From Rhynchonema sp. JSB1_4 (Eukaryota; Nematoda; Chromadorea; Monhysterida; Xyalidae), in the NCBI GenBank assembly GCA_030248065.1, contig JASAMV010004440.1, forward strand, positions 62,001 to 126,000: a DNA stretch of 64,000 nt, in the 5' to 3' direction. A program made the position numbers and the translations under genes. Under the pieces are notes generated by a model, which made no database searches, was not told the origin of the DNA, and worked only from the letters and a program-made list of their open reading frames with translations. Positions 28,501 to 39,993 of the stretch are shown piece after piece. Position 1 is the first letter of the stretch. Every line of letters begins with the position of its first letter.

Positions 28501-31500
28501 CAAAATCGAATTTTTAATTTTTTTTAATTCCCCAAAATTGGCCATATACCGTAACCTCTATTCGTATGACAATGTATATGTACCTTCCCACCCACCCCAT
28601 CGCTCAACCAGCATAATAATGAGGTCGAAGAAGCAGCTAACGGCTGAGAAAATTTCCCTCGCTGGAATGTTGCTTGCGCGTGCGTGGCACAGACGAAAAC
28701 AATAACATTTTGAAATTAATGACGACTTTTGCATAACAATGAGCGTCGTTCAAAAGTGAGATTAACGGTGCGCAGTTGCTTAGGTACATTTGGTGGAAGA
28801 AGAACCAACAAGAGGTTCTCCTACCACTAGGCTTTTCACAGTTCTGTATCTTTTTGAAAGCCCCTCCTGAACTTAGCAAAAAACCTAGCCCGTGTGTTTC
28901 AAAAAATGTAAACTTTCGCTTCTGAATCATATGAAAATAGCCCGCACGTTGGTTTTGTTGCTTTGTTTTTCGTAAACCACATTTTCCCGCGGTCGTTCTC
29001 CGGTGTCTATATGTGCAGGAAAACCGCAATGTCAAGTTCTCATTTCTCGTGCGCAAAATTGCAGGCAAATCGTACAGTAATCTCAGCAACAAACACCACG
29101 ATTTCCTGGGATGACAATTTAAAAAAATAACAATTTTACGTGCCATTTCACATGCCAATTTACTTAACTACGGCCACCCGCAGTGTGCGTCTGTCAGCGT
29201 TTGCAACTTTCGCGCTGACAAGTGACCGGTGATTTTTCTTTCTTCTCACATTAATTGCCCGTTCGCCTTCACCGTTTTTCCCACCAGCAAGCGGCACGCC
29301 GAAACCCGCCTTCCGGTATGATGAAGAAAGGTTACCGTTAAAATCTTACTGCCGTTTCTGGTGTTTATTGCGCAAATCAGTGCTTTTTGGTTTGCTCCCA
29401 GACATGGTTTTGATTTGAGCCTGAACTTACGTACATATACAGTACATAGCTCACTAAATGCACCAGGAAGTTCCAAGGTCCAAGATTCATACTCATCTCT
29501 CACAATGAACAGTTGTGCGGGGTTTCGATTTCAATCACTTGAAATTTTATCGACCTGTAGACATGAGCGTAAAAGTTCAGTATAACTTTTGTCTTCACGT
29601 GTCCAGAACAGCATTCCATGCATAACCACAAGTAGTCTCTTTAGTGACTGGTTCAATTTTTAGCGGAAACACATTCCTTTGGTTTCGTCTGGCTGGACAC
29701 GCACCGCGCAAAGCGCGAAAAAATTTTTTGAAGTTTTTGCCGTGAAAAACAGAACAAGCGCACAGAAAATTTCGACCAGTTAAAAATAGCAAAGTAGAGA
29801 TTGATGCTTATCTTTGTGAGGTGAGCGCTTGCCCGTTATGCAATGACTCACTCTAATTTGATGATTGAAATCGAAACTTGTTCTCGTCAAGGTCAAAATA
29901 GTTTGTGGTTACAATGCGTAGGTGTCGATGTTATAAATTCAGGACGATTTTCCGTTCTGAATCACTCTATCTTTCTTTTATCTCTGAAATTACGACTCTG
30001 GTGCAAGGCGGAGGCGGTGAACAGGATATGGGAGATCGCGCCTGTAATACTTTCACTCGCGTTTCTAGCCCTACATTTGGCTTGCCTCGTTTGGTTCCGG
30101 TATACAAGTGTGCAATAGAAACTCTCACCATTTCACGCTTGCACACCAAATCCGATAAACGATAATCCCATTTTTATTTTTGGCGCAAGTGGTCGAATTG
30201 TCAGTACCTCATCACTTTTGTGGATCAGTCCCTGAGGGCTTGTAAACGTATACCAGGAACAATGACCAGCCCTCGTGGTCATGATCAACAGTTATTATTC
30301 GGGTAATTTATATCGTTGTGGTCTTCTATTGTCTACAATTATTAGATCATTTCCCATGGCGTGGTTGAACCCACAATTCTCGCTTCGACCTCTCAGTAAA
30401 ACACCAAAGGAATTGTCACGCAAATCTAGTAATTATAGTGATGTCTTTCCATGTCGTACGGCAATGGATTACGGTAGTTCGTGCATGACATCTACCCTAT
30501 CGTATTCGTCGTTTACCTGATGTTTCCCAGGCATGACACCCACTGTGCGCTAATAATCATTTGCAAACACAACCGCCCGAAACAAAAACTGTGTGCAAGT
30601 GCATGCATGAAAATTTACTGCCATTTTCTGCGACGACAGGCATTTTTTATTATTCTCGCCCCTCTGTTGTTCGTTACTCTCTCACAACTTCACGCGACTT
30701 CGAAACATGAAAAAAAATCAAAATGTTTGCCGCAAAAACTGTCATTGCGGTCAGACGGTGCGCTTCTCTTTCACTTGTGCCCCCGCAAACAAAACTTATT
30801 GGGGTTCAAAATGATAACATTTGATTTGTGGAAAGTAAACTGCGTGGTACTCAAGATAGTCGATGAATATATGAAGGAATGCTTGAACACGCATTTCTCG
30901 ATGTTCATAATGGGCTGCACGCACTTTTTGACACCGATCTCTAATCACAGTTTGACTCCTCTTGAGTTCGAGCTCCCTTTTTGTCTTTGTTGTCTTTCCC
31001 ACGCGTGTGCTTTGGGCGTGACGTGCGATGTACCGGAGTTTTCCATTTCATACCCCCGGAATACACACAAGTTGGTTAAGGTCGACGTTCACATAATGTA
31101 CAAACGTCGTATTTTAATAACTTCTTGTGGTAATTTGACAAGGCCGCTTTCCATTGCTGTTCAGTACCGGGACAAGAACACCAGCATTTTTTCAGGAGCT
31201 CCCCAGGTGGTACCTAAACTCAGGTACTTAGTTCTGTTTTAGGGATTGTGGTAAGCCAGGCAGCCTTCTATTTTATTCAGCTGAATTAGTCGCTCCCGAA
31301 ATATCTTCTTCCTCGTACCTGCAGGTAGTATTTCCGCGTTGTGTTTCCATACCGGATGGATGATGCATTGAAAATGCTAATTCTCAAGTTGCTTTTTTCG
31401 TGGAAACAGCGTGTTGTTGTTTGCAAACATTTACCTACCATGAGATTTTCATGGCATGGCTGTTCTTTTTTTGACGAATTCCATAGCTCAGATTACACAA

Positions 31501-33900
31501 TATTATACAATTTTAGTACTATAACAGTATAGTATTATTTCTGGTCGACAGAAAAGCTTGGTAAGCACACCACAATAAATGTAAGTTTATTCATCCCATA
31601 TAATGACTGTTTCCTGTCTATTCCCGTTCTTGTAGTATTGTCACTGGTCTGGTGGCTTTCTTCCTGGTGTACGGGATCATAAGCCAAATCGAGTAATGAA
31701 TTGAAAGCACAAACGGTTCTGTTAGCCACCTTTAACGTATAATTATACGTTAGTCTGTTGTTGTGTCTGAATACATGAATCTATTCATGTTTATTTGCTT
31801 CTTGCTCTCTTAGATCATCCGGCGCATACAAACCTGTAACCATACATACACTTCATTTATTTTATTTGTTGTGGGTATATATCAATACCAACCTGTGCTG
31901 ATTAATGCTTCCACTGCCTACTAACAAATAACTTCGTGATCTGGAGGATTCGCTCTTGCTCATCCCCATTGGTTGATGAAGTGACTGATCAGTTCCAGAC
32001 CACGACCGAATTGCGCCTTGATGAGCTGGATATCGGACCCGGCCCAAACACCACATTTTCATGTTAGTGCACTCTTTCAAGTCTTGTCTGCATAAAGTGC
32101 TGTTGTTGAATAACTCTGCTCACTGGAGCGCGACCGCAGTGATCAAGTGATCACCAAAAAAAACAGTGCGCGTTTCTGTTTTTGTTTCTGTTTTTTTTGC
32201 GAATGGTACCGTGTTCTCTGCGATATCCAAGAATGCGCGGCCCGCAATTTCCATATACCTGCCCGCCTGGGTTTGCCGCAATAAGCCACAAAAATGCGCA
32301 GAGCTTATCAAATTGGAAGAAATATTACCATAAAAGTTACCATGAAAAAGCGAAAAATATGCGCACCACTATTGTACAGCGGCAATGGTTTGCCCGGTAT
32401 CCGAGTTGTGATGTCAGTGCACAGCATAAATAGAACCTTTTTTTAGAAGTACACGGTATTTGCTTGGTTTCATGGGGCACTCTAGCCCTGAGGTTCATGC
32501 CCACATTTGTCTTTTGAGCGCACTGTATGATCTGGAATCAGCTGTCCCCACCCCACCCTACCAGGGTACTCGGTGTTTTTGCATGTCTATGCATAACATT
32601 GGTCTCGGTTTGCTGATTTCGCTCAATATTGAACAACAGACACAACGAACAAACAACATCAAAAACAGAAAATCGACCGTGAGCATATAAGCGATCGTCA
32701 AGTATAGCAGCGCAAACTGATCGCGTACTGAAAAAGTTCTTGGTTTCTCTCTGTCTCTGACTTGATTTTTGAGTGCTTGCTTGTGCTCTTTCACATGGTA
32801 TTGGTAGCACAATGGCTATATAAGAATTCATCAAAATCAATCCTGATTTTCACGTTCAGTCACTCTTAACTACTGTGCTATTTGTGATTCTCACAAAACA
32901 TTTTCAGCTGAAAATAATCTAGCAGATCAACCACGTTGCCGCAGGTCTGAAACATTCTCTTTACTACGTGTATTGTGTGTGATCGCGCAACGCAACGTCA
33001 TTGCCCCGTCACTGTCCCTCTTTACGATTCAGGAAAAAAAGTTGACCAATTCTTATAAAGTCATTGTGCGACCAATACCATAGACGTCGCTTGTTGTTTT
33101 TTGTCTTTGTGGTGCAAAGCACGCAGATCATTTGGACTCTTGTTTGTCCATTAGCGGCCGTCAGGCGCCGCTGAAGCAATTTTATAATCAAAACACATTG
33201 ATTTATGTTCGACACCAGGCTCGATGAACGAATAAACTCGCGGAAATTTGTGTTCCGACAGCAGTTTTTTCGCCATAGATTCCACACTGTTTATAGATGC
33301 AAAATGATGATAGAGACAAAATTTGCGCGCGATCGTGTGTTTGTTATCAGTGCGGGAAGAAGCATACAGGAAAGCAACATTGTGCTGACTAAGTCACCAA
33401 TCCAATCACTAAAAACAACACCCCGACACATATTGCGACAATAAAAACGAGAAAAAGTTTGGTGCTCACGTTCTCACACTAACAGCGAGCGCTCTACTGT
33501 CGCCGCCATACCGGCGTCGGCATCACCTACGCTCTCTGACTAACCGAGATGTTATCCGTGTGATTTGCTGTATTGATTGCTAATAATAGCGTTGCTAATT
33601 TACAACACAAACCGGAACTCTTATTCAGAGGGCGCATTTTGGATAACCTACATACATGTAAGTGCTCCTGACCCCACTAATGCCCATGACGATCGGATTG
33701 AGCCGTTCCTGACGCGGACTTCTTTGAATGTTTTTGAATTTTTCTCTTTCTATTCATTTCTGTGCTCTGTTTTTCTTTTTTCTTGGGCCCAGCCAGATAT
33801 TTTTTGCTTGCTTGCTTCTTGAACTTCTGACGTTCCAAACGTTTAGTTTTAGCTTCTGTTCATGTCCATGTTCCACGTTCAGAAAAATTGTAAAAATTAT
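25506..33900. other. No recognised gene (25.5-33.9 kb)
   Basis: A 253-codon plus-strand frame (30481-31242) and minus-strand frames at 25670-26086 show no motif. The latter have exon-like stretches (for example LHRVAKWLQFFYKF) that could be further 5' exons of the globin gene, but no phase-consistent junction could be fixed. One GATGTTTCA occurs at about 27760 (minus). Confidence 0.4.
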
Positions 33901-34179
33901 GACCAAAATCGGGTAAAAATGTGACCCAAAAATCTCGTGAGGTCGGCCCAGCCCGATCCAGTGCTGTGGCTGGGGGGAGGGGGTCCCCCAGCCCCAATGC
34001 AGTGTGGTGGCTGGACAATTGACCCAAGATGGCCTAGGGGGGGGGGGAGAACGTTTCGGATAAACCGTATTGTCGGAAATAGAACCCGGGGGGTCTGTTT
34101 TTTTTTCACTGGGGTCATTTTGGGGCAGTGGTGTCGTTGGGAAATCAAAAAGTCAGGATACCGGCTAAATGTACTTAGA

Positions 34180-34762
34180 TATGGGTGGGCACAATACCCA
34201 ATACCAATACCCAATACCAATACCACCCAATACCAATACCAATACCAGTGTTTGGTATTGGTATTGGGTGTAATTCTGGTATTGGGTATTGGTATTGAAT
34301 TGAAGCTGGCCTGGTATTGGTATTGGGTATTGGTATTGGGTTTGCCCAGGTATTGGGTCAAAACCAATACCCAATACTAATCCAGAAAAACCCAATACCA
34401 AACCAATACCAAACCCAATACCTGACTCAAAACCCAATACCAAACCAATACCAAACCCAATAGCAACCCAATGCCAGACCAAAAACCCAATACCAAACCA
34501 ATACTAAGACCAATACCCAATACCCAATACCAATACCAACCCAATACCCAATACTCAATACCAATACCAACCCAATACCAAACCCAATACCAGGCACTTC
34601 AGTAGTATTGATCTGGTATTGGGTATTGGTATTGGTATTGGGTCTCACCCGGTATTGGTATTGGTCTTGGGTCACCAAATTGGTATTGGTATTGGGTATT
34701 GGGTATTGGTACAGGACCGGTATTGGTATTGGGTGTCAAAAGTGGTATTGTGCCCAGGCCTA
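34180..34762. mobile_element. hAT-like element filled with a GGTATT minisatellite, TSD TACTTAGA
   Basis: Inverted ends share TGGGCACAATACC. The octamer TACTTAGA flanks both sides (34172-34179, 34763-34770). Nearly the whole interior is CCAATACC/GGTATTGG units that switch strand four times, so long hairpins are possible. The long open frames here (Gly-Ile-Tyr-Trp-Val runs) are repeat artefacts. Confidence 0.75.
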
Positions 34763-34922
34763 TACTTAGATGGCAATTTTACTGCAAAATTGGCCTAAAA
34801 TATGGGTACTTTTTGACATTTTTGTCGAAAATTGGCATAATTTGCGCGCGGAGCGCGGGATTTTTTAGGGGTTCCGAGGTCGAAAAACACCGATTTTTGC
34901 CTTTGAAAAGGATAAATCTACT

Positions 34923-35087
34923 TACCGTAAAAACCTAAATACAAGGGGGGCTCTATTAATTCACTGACCCCATTTTCAAAAAAATTATTTTCGTTTCATA
35001 GCGAGAGCGTTCCAAATCCGGTGTTATTTTCGATCGATATTCCGAGGGGGCTCTATTCCGGGGGGCTCTATTTAGGTTTTTACGGTA
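34923..35087. mobile_element. 165-bp MITE with perfect 19-bp inverted ends
   Basis: TACCGTAAAAACCTAAATA at 34923 is the exact complement of the right end at 35087. It is related at the termini to the 6447 and 36862 elements. No coding content. Confidence 0.7.
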
Positions 35088-35262
35088 CTCGAGATACCCT
35101 TTGGGGTGGGCTCGAGATAGATACCCTTCCCCCATCCCCCCTAAGGGTCAGTGTTGGAGGTACTCTGGAGGGGGATACCTACTGTACCGCGCTCGGAGAG
35201 GGGGATACCTACTGTACCAGAGCCAGTGTAGTTCCTGGTCCGGCGCGGCGGTTAGTGTACCT

Positions 35263-35666
35263 CAGTGTAGTTCCTGGGGGGGGAGGGGGGGGGACCCCCC
35301 CCCGCGGGTACGTCTGTTCCCCCTCCGAGGTACGCCTGCCCCACTGTTCCCCCTCCGGGTACGTCTGCTCCCCCAATTTTTTCCTAAAATGGGCAAATTT
35401 AGGCCTAAAATAGGCATTTTTAGGCCAAAAATAGGTAAACTTTAGGTGAAACCTCCAAAAAAACGCCAAAATACCCTTTTTATAGGGGATTTTTTGCAAA
35501 AGAAGGCAAAAATAGTCCAATTTTTCGACCTCAAAAAATGACTTTTTTCCGTCCCCCCCCAAATTGGGACTTCCCCCCCCTTCCCCCCCCAGGTAGGTAC
35601 GTCTGTTCCCCCTCCGAAAATAGTGGAGGGTACGTCTGTTCCCCCTCCGGACCAGGAACTACACTG
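35263..35666. mobile_element. hAT-like MITE nested in the 35224-36449 element, TSD GTGTACCT
   Basis: 404 bp, with ends CAGTGTAGTTCCTGG and CCAGGAACTACACTG. GTGTACCT flanks both sides (35255-35262, 35667-35674). Reverse-complement relative of 6602-6991. Confidence 0.85.
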
Positions 35667-35984
35667 GTGTACCTACCCCTTTTTTCCGTGCGGCGGTTAG
35701 TGTACCTCCCTGGGGGGGGAAGGGGGGGGGAAGACCCAAATTCAAGAAAAAGTCACTTTTTGAGGGAGAAAATTTCACCGATTCTTGGCCCTTTTTGGAA
35801 AAAATTCTCCATAAAAAGGGTATTTTGGCGACTTTTGACAACATCGACCTAAAAATCAACCACTTTAGGCCTAAAAATGCCCATTTTAGGCCTAAAATTG
35901 CCTACTTTAGGCAAAAATTGAGGCGGTTAGTGTACCTGGCGCGGCGGTTAGTGTACTAGTGTACCTTGGTCGCGGCGGTTAGTG

Positions 35985-36412
35985 TACCGTATTGTCGGAA
36001 ATAGAACCTCCCCATTAATTGACCCCCCATTATTTGAACCCCCCCTAAATGGCTCGAAATCAAAAATAGAACCCCCCCCATTAATTGACCCCCCCATTAA
36101 TAGAACCCCACCCCCAACCTTCACCGTACCACAGATTAGTGGTATGGTAGGGCTGCGTTGTTGTGTCAAACGTTGTTTAAGCTTGCGTACACAACAGAAT
36201 ACAGCTTTTTAAGCATAATTGCCGCTGTTGAAGCAAGAAAATACCGAAAACAAGCCATTTTTATGGGCATTATTAACAATGATTTTTTTCGTCGGGGGGC
36301 CAAATGAAAAATATAACCCCCCCAATAATTGACCCCCCCATAAATTGAACCCCCCCAAAATGACCCCAGTGAAAAAATAGGCCCCCCGGGTTCTATTTCC
36401 GACAATACGGTA
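35985..36412. mobile_element. TACCGTATTGTCGG-ended element
   Basis: TACCGTATTGTCGGAAATAG at the left and CTATTTCCGACAATACGGTA at the right, an exact inverted pair, enclose about 428 bp. A solo left end is seen near 34064. It lies inside the outer hAT-like element. Confidence 0.7.
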
Positions 36413-36861
36413 CCTTAGGGGGGGGGCCCTCCCCCCAGGAGCTACACTGACCAGAGCCGATGGCCTGGGGGGTTATGTACCTGGGTGGGGGTTGGGGGGT
36501 TAGGTTTTGGGGTGAAAATTTTTAATGTGTTTATTATGTGTAGAATCGTGTGAAAACAGTGATGTGGTTGGGGGGGCATGGGGGGCATTACCCCCAAACT
36601 GTTAGGTAGCTTTCTTGCTCCGAAACCCATACCCCCCAAACTGGCTAGCTAGCTTTCTTGCTCCGGTCACCAAGTAAAAAAAGTGTTGATTTTAGTGCCA
36701 AAATGACCATTTTATGGGCCAAAATGGCCAAATTCGTTCAAATTTTCTCACACGTGCACAAAAATACGCATTTTAAGGCTTATTTTAGCATAATTTCGAC
36801 CAATTTTTATGCCCCTGTTTTTGACTTCTGGACCAATGCCCCCCAAATCGGGGTACCCGGC

Positions 36862-37303
36862 TACCGTAAAACCTAAAATACAAGGGGGGAATGTATTTTT
36901 TTCACTGACCCCTTTTAGGGGGGCTGTGTTTTTGGGGGAACTATTTGGGGGGCTGTATTTTTTCGCTGACCCCTTTTAGGGGGGCTGTGTTTTTGGGGGC
37001 TCTATTTGGGGGGGGGGCTGTATTTTTTCGCTGCCCAAAATCTCAAAAAATGTTCCAAAAAATACCCCTAAAATGGAGTTCTGTCAGGGTGTTACTGGTC
37101 ATTATTGAGTGTTTTTAGGTGCAGATCTTCCATAAAAGGCTTTACGTCATCATATACTCAACCACAAACGTTGTACACAAGGTGTCTTATGCAAGAACTT
37201 GACTTTACGACCCCCAAGCGGGGAATTCCAAGTTGGGGGGGGCTGTATTTTTGGGGGGCTCTATTTTTTTTGGGGGGGGGGGCTCTATTTTGGGAATACG
37301 GTA
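36862..37303. mobile_element. TACCGTAAAACC-ended element, uninterrupted copy
   Basis: Ends TACCGTAAAACC and ATACGGTA. The interior (37060-37300) is nearly identical to 7180-7480. It is the short version of the element at 6447-7482. Confidence 0.6.
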
Positions 37304-37309
37304 GCTAGC

Positions 37310-37701
37310 CAGTGTAGTTCCTTGCCCGGCGCGGCGGTTAGTGTACCTACCCCTTTTTTCCGTGCGGCGGTTAGTTTACCTCCCTGGGGGGGAAGGGGGG
37401 GGGAAGACCCAACCCAGGAAAAAGTCATCACTTTTTGAGGTAGAAAATTTGACCGATTTTTACCCCTTTTTGGAAAAAATTCTCCATAAAAAGGGTATTT
37501 TGGCGACTTTTGACATCATTGACCTAAAAATCACCCATTTTAGACCTAAAAATGGCCATTTTAGGCCTAAAAACGCCGATTTTAGGCAAAAATTGAGGCG
37601 GTTAGTGTACCTGGCGCGGCGGTTAGTGTACTAGTGTACCTTGGTCGCGGCGGTTAGTGTACCTTAGGGGTGGGACCCCCCTCCCCCCAGGAACTACACT
37701 G
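37310..37701. mobile_element. hAT-like MITE, TSD TAGCTAGC
   Basis: CAGTGTAGTTCC...GGAACTACACTG, 392 bp, flanked by TAGCTAGC (37302-37309, 37702-37709). The flank is itself a short TAGC repeat, so the duplication is slightly less certain. Its interior resembles parts of 7501-8704 in reverse. Confidence 0.75.
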
Positions 37702-38105
37702 TAGCTAGCTAGCTTTCTTGCGCCGGACCCCTCCAGCTAGCTAGCTTTCTTGCTCGGACCAACTACATCACTGTGTGAAAACATAGTGCGAATTTTGGGT
37801 AAGTTGAGGTAAAAACCACTGATTTTGCTCTAATTTTGGCCATTTTGGTCAAAAATTGGCACTTTTAGGGCAAAATCGGGGGATACCTACTGTACCGTTG
37901 TGAAAATCGGGGGGGGGATACCTGTGAACAATGCCAAACATCGGGGGATACCTACTGTACCAGGCGAGGGGAATACCTACTGTACTGGGGGGGGAGCTAC
38001 CCCCACCTCGAACACTGGCGAGGGGGAGATACTTTACCTTTGGGGGGTCCACCCCCCGCCAACCCCTCCGTCCAGCCACAGCAATGCCTGGCCCCCACTC
38101 CCCAG

Positions 38106-38546
38106 CAGTGCTGTGGCTGGGGGGTGGGGGGGGTCCCCCCCCCCCAATGGTACCCTACCCGCCCCGGCCTGGTACGCTACCCCCCTACCCGCCCCGCTCT
38201 GGTACCCTACCCCCCTACCCGCCCCGCCCTGGTACCCTACCCGCCCCGATTTTTACCCCCAAAATGCCCATTTTTCGGTCAAAAATGCCCAAATTTCGAC
38301 CGAAAACCCTAAAAAGTGCAAAAAATCTCGCGCTACGCGCGATATATGCACTTTTTAGTACATAAAAACAGGCACCGGAAAAAACTTGTGTTGTACCCTA
38401 CCCCGCCCCGAAAAATCTCCCCCCCCCCCCCCCCCCCAAACCGGATTTCCCCACCCCCAAAATCCCAGGTACACTACCCCCCTACCCGCCCCGATTTTTT
38501 CCCACCTATGTACCCTACCCGCCCCGCAAAAGTAGCCACAGCACTG
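38106..38546. mobile_element. hAT-like MITE with CAGTGCTGTGGCTG ends, TSD CTCCCCAG
   Basis: CAGTGCTGTGGCT at 38106 and AGCCACAGCACTG at 38546, flanked by CTCCCCAG (38098-38105, 38547-38554). The target is itself sequence of the same family (CCAGCCACAGC nearby), so it is nested. The interior has TACCCGCCCC repeats and C-runs. Confidence 0.8.
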
Positions 38547-39993
38547 CTCCCCAGCCACAGCCAAAATGGCCACAATTAGTGTAAAATCGGTGGCTTCATC
38601 TCAAAATACCCAAAATTCGCGCGCTATGCGCGCAAATACTGCGTTTTCACACGATTCCACACATAAAAAAACATTAAAATTTTTCACCCAAAAACCTAAC
38701 CTCCAACCCCCCTAAGGTCCCAAACGCCCCCAGGCCATCGGCTCTGGTACAGTAAGTATCCCCATCTCTGAGCCCGGTACAGCAGGTATTTCCCCTCCAG
38801 AGTACCTCCAACACTGATCCGAAAGAAATTGACCAATTCGGTGGTCCGCAACAAATTTTCGCAAAATAGCCTTTTTCTCTAATTTTTTTCCGAATCTTGC
38901 CCCCATTTTTCCTCCCACATTTTTTTCATTTTTGTGTTCTCTTTTTTTCGGGGCCGTGTAGTGTCGACTGTAGGACTGTCGACTGTGACTTTTTACTACG
39001 GTAGATTCCCGTGTGTTTTCTGATCGCTGCTGGAGCAGCGCGTTGCTAAAACCAAAAATACATTTTTTTGCATTTTTTCCCTCCCACTATGGGCAGCTCG
39101 AGCACTGTGCGCTTCACGGATCAGGCAACGCGTTTGAAAAGTTTTTCCCTGAAATGTTGTCAGAGTATACGTGTTTTGGACTGGAGACAGGTACCATTTA
39201 CGATCATCATAAAAAGCTGATAATGCACGTGAGCCCGGGCCGGAGATTTGGTGGTTGAGATTTCAAATCTTCTAGACCCGACCAAAATAACAAAAAAAGC
39301 ACTGGTTCGTTTTGGGCCGATCCAAAAGTGCACTGGTTGATCTTGCTTCATTGAGATTGTGTCAATGCAAGCAGCCAATCACCAGACGTGCAGTGGGCGG
39401 AGTCGAGCACTCCTTTGACCTGGTGTTGGTTGACGGTTGACTACTTGTGCCGTTTGTGTTTCATAATCGTTTTGTGCGTGCACGTGCAGTGCTGTTGTTG
39501 TGTCAGTTGAGTTGTTCTGTTGCACATGTGCTGCTGATTTGGCTCTTGTTGTTTGTTCCTGGTTTGGTTCATATCAATCACTCCATTATTGCCTGTCGCA
39601 ATCAGTTTTGCGCTGCACCGGCCCCGGCACCAGACTTCCTTGCATGATAACAGTGCAACATGCTTTGGTGACTTGTTTGTGGTCATATTATTAAAGTTTT
39701 CTCGTTCAGAATTCGAGTTCTTCCAGTTTCCTCTCCGTCATCTACCATAATCCCATTCTCATTATTTTCACTTTCAGAAAGACGCCACAAAAAAACGAGA
39801 CAAAAGCCCGGCAACGACCAACATCAATCAAAACGCAATCCGTTGTATCCACGACGACGAAGGAGCGCGATACGAGATATTCAACAACGAAAGTGAATCA
39901 CAAATCGACTGTGTCGTTCGCGTGTGTGTGTGTGCGAATATCGAATTTCTGTACAAAATCAATAGAATCGCGAAAAACGAAATCGAAGACAAT

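Larger units (their letters stand above)
35224..36449. mobile_element. hAT-like element (outer), TSD ACCAGAGC
   Basis: CAGTGTAGTTCCTGG starts and a near-complement (CCAGGAGCTACACTG) ends a 1226-bp element with a perfect octamer duplication ACCAGAGC (35216-35223, 36450-36457). It contains a complete second member of the same family (35263-35666) and a TACCGTATTG-ended element (35985-36412). No transposase. Confidence 0.85.

Noticed and set aside
33897..34678. Several open frames rich in Gly, Ile, Tyr, Trp and Val
   Set aside because: They are translations of the GGTATT minisatellite on both strands and in several frames, not proteins.
34923..38546. CRISPR-like spaced repeats
   Set aside because: The repeats are inverted, unequal in length and bounded by transposon target duplications, and the DNA is eukaryotic.
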